Positions 36,556-45,470 of a stretch of DNA of 64,000 nucleotides are shown here, piece by piece (position 1 is the stretch's first letter; every line of letters begins with the position of its first letter). The stretch is from positions 23,806 to 87,805 of the forward strand of contig JAURWS010000015.1 in NCBI GenBank assembly GCA_030654835.1, read 5' to 3'. The notes below the pieces were generated by a model, which searched no databases, was not told the origin of the DNA, and worked only from the letters and a program-made list of their open reading frames with translations. This stretch comes from Gammaproteobacteria bacterium (GTDB lineage Bacteria; Pseudomonadota; Gammaproteobacteria; Pseudomonadales; Pseudohongiellaceae). A program made the translations under genes and the position numbers.

Positions 36556-36813
36556 TCAGTTGCAACCGCAACCGCCGCCGCCCACGCCCGCGCCACCGAA
36601 GGCGGCCTCTTTGCTGCTGTAGGTGTGCTCCACATAGGCCGAGTCGAGCCTGTCTTCATCGAAGATCATTTCCGGCTTGGCAAGAGTGCCTTTCTCCCAG
36701 GGCTGCACGGGCTGGATCAGCGAACAGGCACTGGTGCTGGCGGCGAGCACTGCCAGAACGATGGCTTTCTGCAGCAGGGGCAAGCCGGGCTTGTTGAGGC
36801 GGGTCGGTTGCAT
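36556..36813 (-). CDS. DUF4266 small lipoprotein with C-terminal GGGGCGCN
   Basis: An 85-residue protein with a hydrophobic export signal and lipobox-like TSAC (Cys30), then VQPWEKGTLAKPEMIFDED, a charged middle and a glycine-rich tail that ends in GAGVGGGGCGCN. Cys82 and Cys84 form the only Cys pair in the mature chain. Such an exposed CxC tail suits metal binding, disulfide exchange or post-translational modification. It lies between a TlpA thioredoxin (26 bp) and DUF3570 (35 bp). I know DUF4266 only as a conserved neighbour of DUF3570; no function is assigned. Confidence 0.85.
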   Translation of the reverse strand: MQPTRLNKPGLPLLQKAIVLAVLAASTSACSLIQPVQPWEKGTLAKPEMIFDEDRLDSAYVEHTYSSKEAAFGGAGVGGGGCGCN

Positions 36814-36839
36814 TGGTCGTTCTCCTTTATTGAACTGTT

Positions 36840-37358
36840 TTATTTGGTCTCAATCGCCTTTTGAATGGCGGCCTCAAGATCGGCTTTGTGTGAATCGTTG
36901 AAGCCGGTGTGTTGAAGAATGATTTCGCCGTTGCCGTCGATCAGATAGCTGGTCGGCATGCCTTTGACGCCGTACTGCGGCGGCATGGTGGCCTGGGGGT
37001 CGAGTGCCACAGTAAAGCTGGCAGGGTTGTCGGCGAGGAAGTGATCCGCGTCGGCACGGGCGGCATCGAGATTGACGGCGATGATTTCAAAGCCCTGAGC
37101 CTGATACTTGCTCAGCATCTCGTTCATCCATGGGAAGGATTGACGGCAAGGGCCGCACCAGGAAGCCCAGAAGTCGACATAGACAATCTTGCCCTTGTGA
37201 TCTCCAAGACTGACGTTGGCGCCAGTGGTAGTCGGCAGCGTGAATGCGGGAGCCGGAGCGGCCATGCTGCCTATGGCAAACGCCAGCGCAGTGGCACCAA
37301 GGGCGAGCGAGGCAAGGCGACGAATCGTGTGTCTGGCGTGAGGTAAGGAGGTGTGCAT
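36840..37358 (-). CDS. TlpA-like periplasmic thioredoxin
   Basis: A 172-residue exported thioredoxin-fold protein: signal peptide (LALGATALAFAIGSMAA), active site FWASWCGPCRQSF (Cys68, Cys71), and the cis-Pro segment GMPTSYLID. TlpA/ResA-type proteins keep specific periplasmic cysteines reduced and take electrons from DsbD or CcdA. It is the first gene of the six-gene operon that includes dsbD. A likely client is the CxC tail of the DUF4266 lipoprotein next to it (inference). A 265-bp divergent gap with an eight-G run (37435-37442) separates it from the DUF5916 gene. Confidence 0.93.
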   Translation of the reverse strand: MHTSLPHARHTIRRLASLALGATALAFAIGSMAAPAPAFTLPTTTGANVSLGDHKGKIVYVDFWASWCGPCRQSFPWMNEMLSKYQAQGFEIIAVNLDAARADADHFLADNPASFTVALDPQATMPPQYGVKGMPTSYLIDGNGEIILQHTGFNDSHKADLEAAIQKAIETK

Positions 37359-37623
37359 GTGAAGTCCTCGTTCAGGGTTTTTCAGGAATGAGATGATAAT
37401 GGCGCGTCAAACTTAAGGGATTATTAATCGCTGAGGGGGGGGTCTTGAAGATTCGTCACCACATGTTGATCCAAAGGGTTGCATTGTAACTATTTGTATC
37501 CATTGCGGATCGCGTGAAATAAATGAGGTATATTCCGGCACCTGTTGAAACAAGCCTGTCTGTTTCTGCCTCGGAAGCAAGGCGGAAAGAGTGTTTTCTA
37601 TCCAACAAGAAGAGCGTTTGCCG

Positions 37624-40050
37624 ATGTTTAAAAAGAATCAAAAGTCCCTGCTGGCGCGCGCCAGTGCAGCCGCCACGCAGGCCGCCACCCTTGCCGCGCT
37701 ATCTCTTACTGCAATACCCCTCGTTGCTCATGCCCAGGACATCGTTCCCCAGTTAACCAAGATCGATGAAAGCGAGGCCAACATCCGTCTTGATGGTCGT
37801 CTTGACGAGGGCATCTGGCAGCGTATTCCCGTTGTCGATGACATGAAGGTGGTGATTCCCGATACTCTGGCAGATGCCTCATTGGAGACCCACACCCGCA
37901 TTTTCTACACCGAACGTGGCATCTATGTCGGCATCATGAACTTCCAGGAAGAATCGACCCTGGTGGCCCGCATGACTTCGCGTGACACCCGCCTGGAACG
38001 CGATGGCGTCGTCATCATGATCGACCCCTCCGGTGAAGGCCTCTACGGTTACATGATGCGCGTCAATCTCGGCGGCTCCATGACAGATGCTACGATCCTG
38101 CCGGAGCGTCAGCTCAATCTGCAGTGGGACGGCTCCTGGGATGCCGAGACCAGTGTGGTCGACGGTGGCTGGGTAGCGGAGTATTTCATTCCCTGGTCCA
38201 TGGTGTCCCTGCCACAGGTGGCTGGTGACTCACGCCGCATAGGCTTCTACACGGAGCGCCAGATTGGCTCCACTGGCGAGACCTGGTCTTCGCCAGCGCT
38301 GCCTGAGACGGTCAATGAGTTCCTGTCCGCATTCCGCAAATACGAGCTGCAGGACATCGAACCGCGTACCCAGATTACCTATTACCCTTATGTCTCCACG
38401 ACCCATGACAGCATCAAGAACGATTCCGACATCCGTACCGGTGCCGAGGTGTTCTGGCGTCCATCGTCCAACACGCAGATATCAGCAACACTGAACCCGG
38501 ACTTCGGCAACGTCGAATCCGACGACGTGGTGGTCAACCTGACGGCCTTCGAGACCTTCTTCCCGGAGAAGCGCTCCTTCTTCCTGGAAGGTCAGGACGT
38601 CTTCAACACCTCGCCGCGTTCGCAGGGCGCCCGTGGGCCGGGCGGACCATCGACCATGTTGAACACGCGCCGTATCGGTGGCGCTGCGAAATTCACCGTT
38701 CCCACCGGTGTCCGCGTCACAGCCACCGACCTCAGCCAGCCGTCAGACCTGCTCGGCGCATTGAAGCTGACCGGGCAGAGTGGCAGCTGGCGCTATGGCA
38801 CCCTGGTCGCGTCCGAAGATGACATGGAGATTCGCGGCTACCGTGCCGATGGCTCCCGTGTGAAGCTGGAATCCCAGGGACGTGATTTCGCCGTTGCCCG
38901 CGTTCTCTATGAAAACACCAATGGAGGCGGACGTCGTGCCATCGGTTGGATGGGCACCAGCAGTATGCATCCGGACAACGACGCCATCGTCAATGGCGTG
39001 GATCTGCACTACTTCTCTGCCGACACCCGCTGGGTGGCCGATGCTCAGCTGTTGCACAGCGACACGCGCGGCGTGACCGGTGCCGGTGGTTTTGCCGACA
39101 TCGCGTATCAGCCCATGCGCGGCCGTCAGCATCGCGTGGCGCTGTCCTATCTGGACGAGACCATCGACATCAACGATCTTGGCTTCCTGAGCCGTAACGA
39201 CAACGTACAGGCTGAATACAGCTACAGCCGCAACGAGTCCAACATCGAAGGGCTGCGCTCACGCAGCAGCAGTTTCCAGTTGATAAACCAGTGGAACATC
39301 TCCGGTCAGCCCACGCGACTCGGCCTGTTCTTCACGCGTAACTACACCTTCCTGGACAACACTACGCTGCGCACCGGTGTGCGATATTTCAACCCGCGCA
39401 TCGACGACCGTCTCGGTCGTGGCTCGGGTGAGTTCCGCATTCCCGAGCGCTGGGCAGCCAATATTGGCTGGAGCAGCGATCCTGGTCGTCCGCTGAGCTA
39501 CGGTTTCAACCTCGACGGCAACCAGGAAGATCTGGGCAAGAAGATTGTCACTACGTCCGTGGATGTGAGCTACCGCCCCGTGGACAGTTTCTCCCTCGGA
39601 TTGGATGTGTCTTACGCCGACCGTGAGGCGCTGTTGGTTTACAAAGGCAATGGTCGCTACACCAGCTTCGAAGGCTCACAGTGGTCACCGAAAGTCACCA
39701 TGGACTATTTCATCAGTGCCAAACAGCAACTGCGTTTCAGTATGCAGTGGACTGGCCTGAAGGCGCAGGAAGACCGCTTCTGGCAAGTTGACGCGAAGAA
39801 GTTGCGCAATCTGCGCCCGGTGGCCAAGTCGAACCTCGTCTCCGACGACTTCATCATCAGTCGCATGACTTTCCAGGCGCGTTATCGCTGGGAGATCGCA
39901 CCGCTGTCGGATCTGTTCGTGGTATATACCCGTGGCTCCAACATTCCGGGCACCATGTATGACGACTATGGCAGCCTGCTGTCCGAGGCCTGGTCTGAGC
40001 CGATCGTTGACACGATTGTCGTGAAGCTGCGGTACCGTCTAGGCTCGTGA
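37624..40050 (+). CDS. DUF5916 outer-membrane protein with N-terminal CBM9-like domain
   Basis: An 808-residue exported protein. After a signal peptide (LAALSLTAIPLVAHAQD) comes a carbohydrate-binding family 9-like domain (ANIRLDGRLDEGIWQRIPV, about residues 50-220, including TRIFYTERGIYVGI and WVAEYFIPWSM). The segment LNPDFGNVESDDVVVNLTAFETFFPEKRSFFLEG is split here by function: NPDFGNVE and FFPEKRSFFLEG are the DUF5916 hallmarks. The remainder is a beta-barrel-like strand series to KLRYRLGS. The family is common in marine gammaproteobacteria and Bacteroidetes, often near hydrolases and TonB systems; the cargo is unknown. A GTG at 37591 is an alternative start. Confidence 0.88.
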   Translation: MFKKNQKSLLARASAAATQAATLAALSLTAIPLVAHAQDIVPQLTKIDESEANIRLDGRLDEGIWQRIPVVDDMKVVIPDTLADASLETHTRIFYTERGIYVGIMNFQEESTLVARMTSRDTRLERDGVVIMIDPSGEGLYGYMMRVNLGGSMTDATILPERQLNLQWDGSWDAETSVVDGGWVAEYFIPWSMVSLPQVAGDSRRIGFYTERQIGSTGETWSSPALPETVNEFLSAFRKYELQDIEPRTQITYYPYVSTTHDSIKNDSDIRTGAEVFWRPSSNTQISATLNPDFGNVESDDVVVNLTAFETFFPEKRSFFLEGQDVFNTSPRSQGARGPGGPSTMLNTRRIGGAAKFTVPTGVRVTATDLSQPSDLLGALKLTGQSGSWRYGTLVASEDDMEIRGYRADGSRVKLESQGRDFAVARVLYENTNGGGRRAIGWMGTSSMHPDNDAIVNGVDLHYFSADTRWVADAQLLHSDTRGVTGAGGFADIAYQPMRGRQHRVALSYLDETIDINDLGFLSRNDNVQAEYSYSRNESNIEGLRSRSSSFQLINQWNISGQPTRLGLFFTRNYTFLDNTTLRTGVRYFNPRIDDRLGRGSGEFRIPERWAANIGWSSDPGRPLSYGFNLDGNQEDLGKKIVTTSVDVSYRPVDSFSLGLDVSYADREALLVYKGNGRYTSFEGSQWSPKVTMDYFISAKQQLRFSMQWTGLKAQEDRFWQVDAKKLRNLRPVAKSNLVSDDFIISRMTFQARYRWEIAPLSDLFVVYTRGSNIPGTMYDDYGSLLSEAWSEPIVDTIVVKLRYRLGS

Positions 40051-40060
40051 TACAACCCAA

Positions 40061-40133
40061 TGTGGGAGCGGGCCTGCCCGCGATAGCTTTCATTGCAAGT
40101 CAAAAGCAATCGCGAGCAAGGCTCGCTCCCACA
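40061..40133. repeat. REP pair after the DUF5916 gene
   Basis: TGTGGGAGCGGGCCTGCCC faces AGGCTCGCTCCCACA across the loop TAGCTTTCATTGCAAGTC. The pair starts 11 bp after the DUF5916 stop. Confidence 0.9.
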
Positions 40134-40158
40134 GTCTCTGCAAAGCTGACTGAATAAA

Positions 40159-40203
40159 TGAAGCCCATCATCGGGTCCTGTAAGGGGTCTGGTGGTGGGC
40201 TTT
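40159..40203 (+). terminator. Intrinsic terminator-like hairpin
   Basis: AAGCCCATCATC pairs, with two G-T wobbles, to GGTGGTGGGCTT across a 20-base loop, followed by TGTTC. It ends the DUF5916 transcript before the next promoter. Confidence 0.6.
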
Positions 40204-40285
40204 GTTCATTACGCAGTGAATAAATTGTGCAGAGAATAAAGTGTCCCTCGGTCAATAATTACAATCAGAAAACAGTGGAGAGCTC

Positions 40286-41344
40286 ATGTTCAAGATGCCC
40301 GGTTCGACCCTTGCTGGAAAGTCAGTTGTGACGTGCGCTGCCGCGCTGCTGACTATCGTACTGTTCGCCAACGCAGCCAACGCCCAATCGCAGACGGCAC
40401 CGACCAGCGCGGAAATTCGCCCTGGTGTGTTGCGTACCCCGGACGAACGCTTCGTTGATCTCAAGGACTATCCGTTCGAGCCTCATTATGTGGAGGTTCT
40501 GATTGAGCGGGGTGTGGCCGGACAAGAACGCGTACCGATGCGCATGCACTATGTGGATGAGGGGCAGGGCGACCCGGTTCTGATGCTGCACGGGCAACCG
40601 ACCTGGAGCTACCTGTACCGCAAGATCATTCCGCTGGTGGCGGCCGAACATCGCGTGATCGCTCCAGACTGGATAGGCTTCGGGAAGTCGGACAAGTTTA
40701 TCCGGGAGGCTGATTACACGTTCCAGATGCATTTCGACGCGGCCATCGCCTTCATCGAGACTCTGGACCTGCACAATGTGACTCTGGTCATGCAGGATTG
40801 GGGCGGTTTCCTCGGCTTGCCGATTGCGGCCCACATTCCGGATAGAATAGCGCGACTGGTGGTCATGAACACGGCGCTGCCCACGGGGTACGGCATGATG
40901 ACTGAGGGTTGGTATGCCTACAGAGACAGGACTCGTCAACAGACCCCGCTGGGACAGGAGCGTACATTTTCAGCTGGCAACACTGGCCGCAATGATCCCG
41001 AGAACGTCAGAGCTTACAGCGCGCCATTCCCCAATCCTGCGTTCTATGCCGGGCCAAACATGTTTCCGCAGATTGTGCCGATGCTGCCCGGCGATCCTGC
41101 CGGGCGTCTGATGCTGGACACGGCTGATCGTCTCGCCCGCTGGAACAAGCCTGCGCTGGTCATGTTTTCAGACGGTGATCAGACTCTCGGGCCGCACGAG
41201 CATTACCTGCGCAGACTCATTCCGACGGCGGCCAATGAACCTCACATAGTGATCGAAGGCGCAGGTCACTTTCTCCAGGAGGACAAGGGAGAGGATGTGG
41301 CGCTGCAGATACTGCAGTTTATTGAAAGGCATCCGCTCCCTTGA
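40286..41344 (+). CDS. Exported haloalkane dehalogenase-like alpha/beta hydrolase
   Basis: A 352-residue alpha/beta hydrolase with a signal peptide (LLTIVLFANAANAQS). It has the haloalkane dehalogenase subfamily I pattern: oxyanion loop LHGQPTWSYLYRK (about 101-113), DWIGFGKSD, nucleophile elbow VMQDWGGFLGL with Asp171 and the halide-stabilising Trp172, a helical cap, an acid in FSDGDQT, and catalytic His in GAGHFLQED. Haloalkane dehalogenases are usually cytoplasmic; a secreted form is unusual though known in marine genomes. Epoxide hydrolase or other hydrolase activity is an alternative. The neighbouring P460 gene converges on it with 15 bp between the stops. Confidence 0.85.
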   Translation: MFKMPGSTLAGKSVVTCAAALLTIVLFANAANAQSQTAPTSAEIRPGVLRTPDERFVDLKDYPFEPHYVEVLIERGVAGQERVPMRMHYVDEGQGDPVLMLHGQPTWSYLYRKIIPLVAAEHRVIAPDWIGFGKSDKFIREADYTFQMHFDAAIAFIETLDLHNVTLVMQDWGGFLGLPIAAHIPDRIARLVVMNTALPTGYGMMTEGWYAYRDRTRQQTPLGQERTFSAGNTGRNDPENVRAYSAPFPNPAFYAGPNMFPQIVPMLPGDPAGRLMLDTADRLARWNKPALVMFSDGDQTLGPHEHYLRRLIPTAANEPHIVIEGAGHFLQEDKGEDVALQILQFIERHPLP

Positions 41345-41359
41345 TCAACGTGCGACAAG

Positions 41360-41881
41360 CTAGCGCCGCTTCGAATAGAACGCAGAGGTGCTGAAGGTGA
41401 AATCGGTGGGGGCCGCCGCAGTATGGCAGCCGTGACAGAACGATGCGAGTCCGGAGGTGCCAGTGCCGCGATTCATGCCATCGGCCCCCATGATGTATTC
41501 CCAATCGAAAGTTTCAGGTGAACTTCCTGCACGCAGTTTGACCATGATCGTCAGTTCTGGCGTTTCCTTTGCGGAATGAGCGGCCTGATTGGCATAGCTC
41601 TCTTTGACAATGATGCTTCCTTCTGGATACGGAAAGGGGCGCGCACCGCTGTTGACCGGCGCTGCTGTGGAGTTCACATAAATTTCCCGGTAAGCAAGCA
41701 GCCCCTGATGCACATTTCCCAGAAATCCGGTTGGGTCGCCCGTCTGCGGGGAGGGGTTGGCCTTGTCCCAGGTGCTGTAATTATTCCACGCGTCCGCCGT
41801 CGGGCCTTGGGAGGGAGAGGTGGACATGCACCCGGAAAATGTGAGGATCATGATGGAGAGGGGAGCGGTCAGACTTTTCAT
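41360..41881 (-). CDS. Cytochrome P460 family lipoprotein
   Basis: A 173-residue exported protein with lipobox TFSGC (Cys18) and one c-type haem motif CHGCH (Cys149, Cys152, His153) near the C-terminus. The segments ARPFPYPEGSIIVKESY and ELTIMVKLRAG match cytochrome P460, whose haem is cross-linked to a Lys and which oxidises hydroxylamine or binds NO in methanotrophs and ammonia oxidisers. Lys93 in VKES or Lys115 in MVKL is a candidate cross-link residue; which one cannot be told by eye. Other P460-family lipoproteins have no known substrate. Confidence 0.87.
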   Translation of the reverse strand: MKSLTAPLSIMILTFSGCMSTSPSQGPTADAWNNYSTWDKANPSPQTGDPTGFLGNVHQGLLAYREIYVNSTAAPVNSGARPFPYPEGSIIVKESYANQAAHSAKETPELTIMVKLRAGSSPETFDWEYIMGADGMNRGTGTSGLASFCHGCHTAAAPTDFTFSTSAFYSKRR

Positions 41882-42094
41882 TTTGTACCTGCTGAGTTGC
41901 TGTCGATCGGTTGAAGAAAAAAATTGTATGAAGCTGATAAGGAGACTGCCGATTTTTGCGATTGTTACACTGCAAATAAATCAAGTAGTCGCGTCGCACA
42001 CATTTCAATTGGGTCAGGATTGTGGTATCAAAGTTGTGTTCTTGAATGTTTTTAAAATAACAATTATTGCATTACTGAAAATTAGGAGTCTGTG

Positions 42095-42841
42095 ATGAAA
42101 GCTATTACGATCGCTTTGGCATTTATGGCGGCAATTGTCGCCGGAAGTACCTCCGCACTCGATATCGCCGCATTGAATGCGGCGCTTGCCAGTGCCGAGC
42201 GGCCCGCCGCAGATAGAGACGCAGACGCGCGTCGCAAGCCGGCCGAAACTCTGGATTTCTTCGGCATCGAACCGGGCATGAACGTGGTGGACCTGGTGGC
42301 TGCAGGAGGTTACTTCACAGAAGTTCTCGCAAACGCTGTTGGGCCGCAGGGCAAGGTCTACATGCAAAACTCTCCGGCGTCGCTCACTGGCGAACGTGGT
42401 CTGCGCACAGAGGCGGCCATTGTTGAGCGTTTGTCTGGTGGTCGGCTTGCGAATGTGGAACGCCTGAATACGGGTTATATAGATCTGGGTCTGGCAGCAG
42501 GGTCGCTGGACGCAGCGGTAATTGCATTGGAGTATCACGAACTTTATCGAGCAGAAGACCCACAAACTGAGGCCAGATTTCTCGCGGAAATGAAGCGAGT
42601 GCTGAAGTCCGGCGGTATCCTCGGCATCATCGATCACGCAGGCAATGCGGGCAACGACAACGGCGCGATGCATCGTGCCGAGCTTGAAAAAGTGCTGGCA
42701 GGCGCCGCAGCTGCGGGTTTCGTCGTCGATGGCACCAGCGACCTGCTGCGCAATTCTGCCGATGATCGCAGCAAGACAGTGTTCGATGCATCATTTCGCG
42801 GTGTGACAGATCAGTTCATTGTGAAACTTCGCAAACCTTAA
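42095..42841 (+). CDS. Exported class I methyltransferase-like protein (first of two)
   Basis: A 248-residue protein with a signal peptide (LAFMAAIVAGSTSA) and a methyltransferase fold: RKPAETLDFFGIEPGMNVVDL, a motif I-like VDLVAAGGYFTEVLA, ALEYHELYR, and GGILGIIDHAG. It belongs with the COG4798-type predicted methyltransferases, whose exported location is puzzling because S-adenosylmethionine is cytoplasmic. TTAGGAG precedes the ATG. A related gene lies at 45471-46226. Catalytic activity is unproven; it might bind another ligand. Confidence 0.82.
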   Translation: MKAITIALAFMAAIVAGSTSALDIAALNAALASAERPAADRDADARRKPAETLDFFGIEPGMNVVDLVAAGGYFTEVLANAVGPQGKVYMQNSPASLTGERGLRTEAAIVERLSGGRLANVERLNTGYIDLGLAAGSLDAAVIALEYHELYRAEDPQTEARFLAEMKRVLKSGGILGIIDHAGNAGNDNGAMHRAELEKVLAGAAAAGFVVDGTSDLLRNSADDRSKTVFDASFRGVTDQFIVKLRKP

Positions 42842-42940
42842 TCCTGTTCAAGAATGGGAGTGACCTGTGGCGCTGCATGTTTGTGTGGCGCTACAGTGGC
42901 TCGAAATCGTCACTGTGCTATTCGGCACTCCTTCACTTCG

Positions 42941-43897
42941 CTATTGCATGGACCGCATCAGGTCTTCGATTGGCATCAGATCCATCGATTGCCTGATGGA
43001 CCTCGATATCAGCGCCTCATCCGCAAATGCTTCCAGATCAATCGCGCTGCCCTTGTTCCCGCTTGGTATTGCCGTCAGCTGCTTACTCTTGTTCTTCTCG
43101 TCGTGCTTGTCGCCGCTCGCTTTGAGCGTGAAGCCTCCCCCGCAGTTTCTGCAATAAATGGTGTCGCCGGAATGGTTCTCTCGGCGAACGACCAGCGTGG
43201 GTCCGCACATTGGGCACTCCTGCAGTTGAATCCCGTCATCGCTATGATTCTGGATGTGTTGGAGTTCTCCTGCATCGCCCAGTGCCAGCATGTGACCTAC
43301 CCAGACCGGGTCGAACTGTGTGCCACTGTGCTCTCTTAGAATTTGCAGCGCTTTATCCTGGGACATTCCGGCGCGATACGGGCGAAAGCTGGTCATGGCA
43401 TCGTATGCGTCACTGATGCCGACAATGCGTGCGATCAGTGGAATGTCTGCTCCCGGCAGGCCAAAAGGATAGCCCGCGCCATCGGGGCGTTCATGATGCA
43501 ATTGCACGGCATTGCGCACGAGGCTGGACAAAGGATGCGCTGCCAGCATTCTTGCCCCGATGGTTGGGTGCGTCTTCATGACCGCATATTCTTCGTCTGT
43601 CAGTTTGTCGGGTTTGCGAAGGATGGCATCTGGCACCCCGACTTTTCCAAGATCATGCAGAAATCCCCCTACACCGGCGCAGGCTATCTCCAACGGTGTG
43701 AGCCCGGCCTTTCGGGCGAGCAGTTGCGAATACCGGGATACGCGCCACAGGTGCCCGCCGGTGTATGGATCGCGCGCCTCCACGAACCACGCCATCAGGA
43801 AGAGGCTGGTCAATAGCGCTTCGAATTGTTTGTTTTGCTCAGGTTGAGGTTGCGGTTGCGGTCTTCGGAAGCTGTGGATTGCGCCGAGGATGCTCAT
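42941..43897 (-). CDS. HD-GYP domain phosphodiesterase with C-terminal zinc ribbon
   Basis: A 318-residue protein with a complete HD-GYP domain (about residues 25-215): GGHLWRVSRYS, LHDLGKVGVPD (His81, Asp82), and HHERPDGAGYP (134-144). These residues suit c-di-GMP (or cyclic GAMP) hydrolysis. After a linker a zinc ribbon follows: CPMCG and YCRNCGGGF (about 233-262), then a charged tail. No receiver or sensory domain is present. It begins just after the DoxX gene (3 bp) and is co-transcribed with it. A Pro-Gln repeat (PQPQPQPE) is near the N-terminus. Confidence 0.9.
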   Translation of the reverse strand: MSILGAIHSFRRPQPQPQPEQNKQFEALLTSLFLMAWFVEARDPYTGGHLWRVSRYSQLLARKAGLTPLEIACAGVGGFLHDLGKVGVPDAILRKPDKLTDEEYAVMKTHPTIGARMLAAHPLSSLVRNAVQLHHERPDGAGYPFGLPGADIPLIARIVGISDAYDAMTSFRPYRAGMSQDKALQILREHSGTQFDPVWVGHMLALGDAGELQHIQNHSDDGIQLQECPMCGPTLVVRRENHSGDTIYCRNCGGGFTLKASGDKHDEKNKSKQLTAIPSGNKGSAIDLEAFADEALISRSIRQSMDLMPIEDLMRSMQ

Positions 43898-43900
43898 GTC

Positions 43901-44320
43901 TTACCCCTGCTGCGAGCCGGAGGTTATGGTGAGTTTGTTGTCATAGTCGCGCAGCATGAACAATGCGAAGCAAGCGGCGAGCATCGGCCATGCAGCGAAG
44001 AAGAGTAAATTCTCGAAGGGAGCCAGGTACTGTTTGTACGACGAGAGAGTGGAGATGGCATGCAGGAGCAACACGGCTCCGTAGGTCCATTTTTTGAACA
44101 TGCCGGTGACGAACAGAAGCAGCAGCACAATCTCCGCCACGGCCACAGAAGAGAGCAGCGTCGCCCCGGCACCTTCAATGCCGTAGAAATTTGCAAACAC
44201 CGCAGACGAGTGGCCAGGGTTAAGGAATTTGTCCAGCGTCCACATGAGCATCACCAGAAACACGCCCAGGCGCAATGCAAGAAGGGGTAATTGGAGTTTG
44301 CCAGTATCGATCTGATTCAT
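43901..44320 (-). CDS. DoxX-family membrane protein
   Basis: A 139-residue protein with four hydrophobic helices (LLALRLGVFLVMLMW; LLSSVAVAEIVLLLLFVTGM; TYGAVLLLHAISTL; NLLFFAAWPMLAACFALFML), the DoxX/DoxD plan. DoxX-like proteins are linked to quinone or thiosulfate metabolism and to oxidative stress in different species; the role here is open. The ATG has AGAGGAATT upstream. It is divergent from the AraC regulator across 201 bp, which may control it. Confidence 0.78.
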   Translation of the reverse strand: MNQIDTGKLQLPLLALRLGVFLVMLMWTLDKFLNPGHSSAVFANFYGIEGAGATLLSSVAVAEIVLLLLFVTGMFKKWTYGAVLLLHAISTLSSYKQYLAPFENLLFFAAWPMLAACFALFMLRDYDNKLTITSGSQQG

Positions 44321-44521
44321 GCCGCAATTCCTCTGCTGTTTTTGTGGTCGAAAGCGTCGCTTCTGCCGGAGAAGCACGCTTGCATGTTACGCATTCGCCG
44401 AGTACGTTAGGTTGCATAAAGTCCATATTGCATGCTCTTGCGTACAGAATTGACATGCGGGATTGGTAAACAGACCCGTTCTAGTGAAAGATCGAGCAGA
44501 CACGCACGGTGGCAGGTAGAG

Positions 44522-45427
44522 ATGAATTCAGGGTCCGATCTGATAAGACTGATACGTCTGCAGGCGCGCATTTACCACAACGCAAAGATTTGTGGGAATT
44601 GGCAGATACGAGAGCACGCGATTGGCAATACCTGCTTCCATGTTGTGACATCCGGCGCGTGCGCGATTGATATTCCGGGGCACTTTTCCACCGTGCTGGA
44701 ATTGGGAGATCTGGTGCTTTTCCCCAGAGAGTTGGCGCACAACATGTCTCCTCAAGAGCCGCAGACCGGAGAGCAGCAGCATCTTCCCTATGGCGAGTCT
44801 GAAGACATCGCCGGTACGGGCTTGCTGTGCGCAGAAGTCACCTTCAAGCATCCGGCGAGTGACGAATTGTTGAATGCGCTGCCTCCTGTGGTCATCGTCA
44901 GAAATGACGCGGACAGCCCGTGGTTGCGACCACTTCTGGAGCTGACCTTGCGGGAGAGTCATGGGGCTGCGCTGGCGAAGGAAGGGCTGTTGGATAGGCT
45001 CTGCGAGCTTTTGTTTGTTTATTCTCTTACTCACTATTTCGAACAGGCGTCGAGTGAATTGAACGGCCCTCTGGCGCTGCACGCCCATGCCAGATTGCGA
45101 CACGCGCTGGATGCCGTGCATAAGGCGCCGGGCTCCGCGTGGACACTGACGCGTATGGCGGCAGAGGCTGCAATGTCGCGCAGTCTATTTGCGACAACCT
45201 TTCGCCAGGTTAGTGGTTGGACGCCAATGCAATATCTTGGCTGGTGGCGCATGCAGCTTGGTTGGAGTTATCTGGAAGCGGGCAGAGCGGTGGCCGATGT
45301 TGCGGATGCCTTGGGCTACAAATCGCAGGCGGCATTTTCCAGGGCCTTCAGCAAATGTTTTGGCGTCAATGCCGGTCAGGTTAGGCGTGACAGGAAGCGT
45401 GCCAGCAGTGATGTCCGCGTTTTTTAA
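44522..45427 (+). CDS. AraC-family regulator with cupin_6 sensory domain
   Basis: A 301-residue regulator. The N-terminal cupin_6 domain (LIRLIRLQARIYHNAKICGNW is split as LQARIYHN and ICGNWQIRE; then DLVLFPRELAHNM) is followed by the two-HTH AraC domain (about 205-298: WTLTRMAAEAAMSRSLFATTF, WWRMQLGWSYL, VADALGYKSQAAFSRAFSK). Related regulators control neighbouring oxidoreductase or exported-enzyme genes in response to small molecules. It lies between DoxX/HD-GYP (divergent) and the second exported methyltransferase gene (43 bp downstream, same strand). Confidence 0.9.
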   Translation: MNSGSDLIRLIRLQARIYHNAKICGNWQIREHAIGNTCFHVVTSGACAIDIPGHFSTVLELGDLVLFPRELAHNMSPQEPQTGEQQHLPYGESEDIAGTGLLCAEVTFKHPASDELLNALPPVVIVRNDADSPWLRPLLELTLRESHGAALAKEGLLDRLCELLFVYSLTHYFEQASSELNGPLALHAHARLRHALDAVHKAPGSAWTLTRMAAEAAMSRSLFATTFRQVSGWTPMQYLGWWRMQLGWSYLEAGRAVADVADALGYKSQAAFSRAFSKCFGVNAGQVRRDRKRASSDVRVF

Positions 45428-45470
45428 CCCGGTTTTACAAAACCAGTTTGACACCAAGAGACTAACGATA

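Noticed and set aside
37435..37442. Eight-G run as a slippage switch
   Set aside because: It lies in a non-coding gap away from any start codon or clear promoter spacer.
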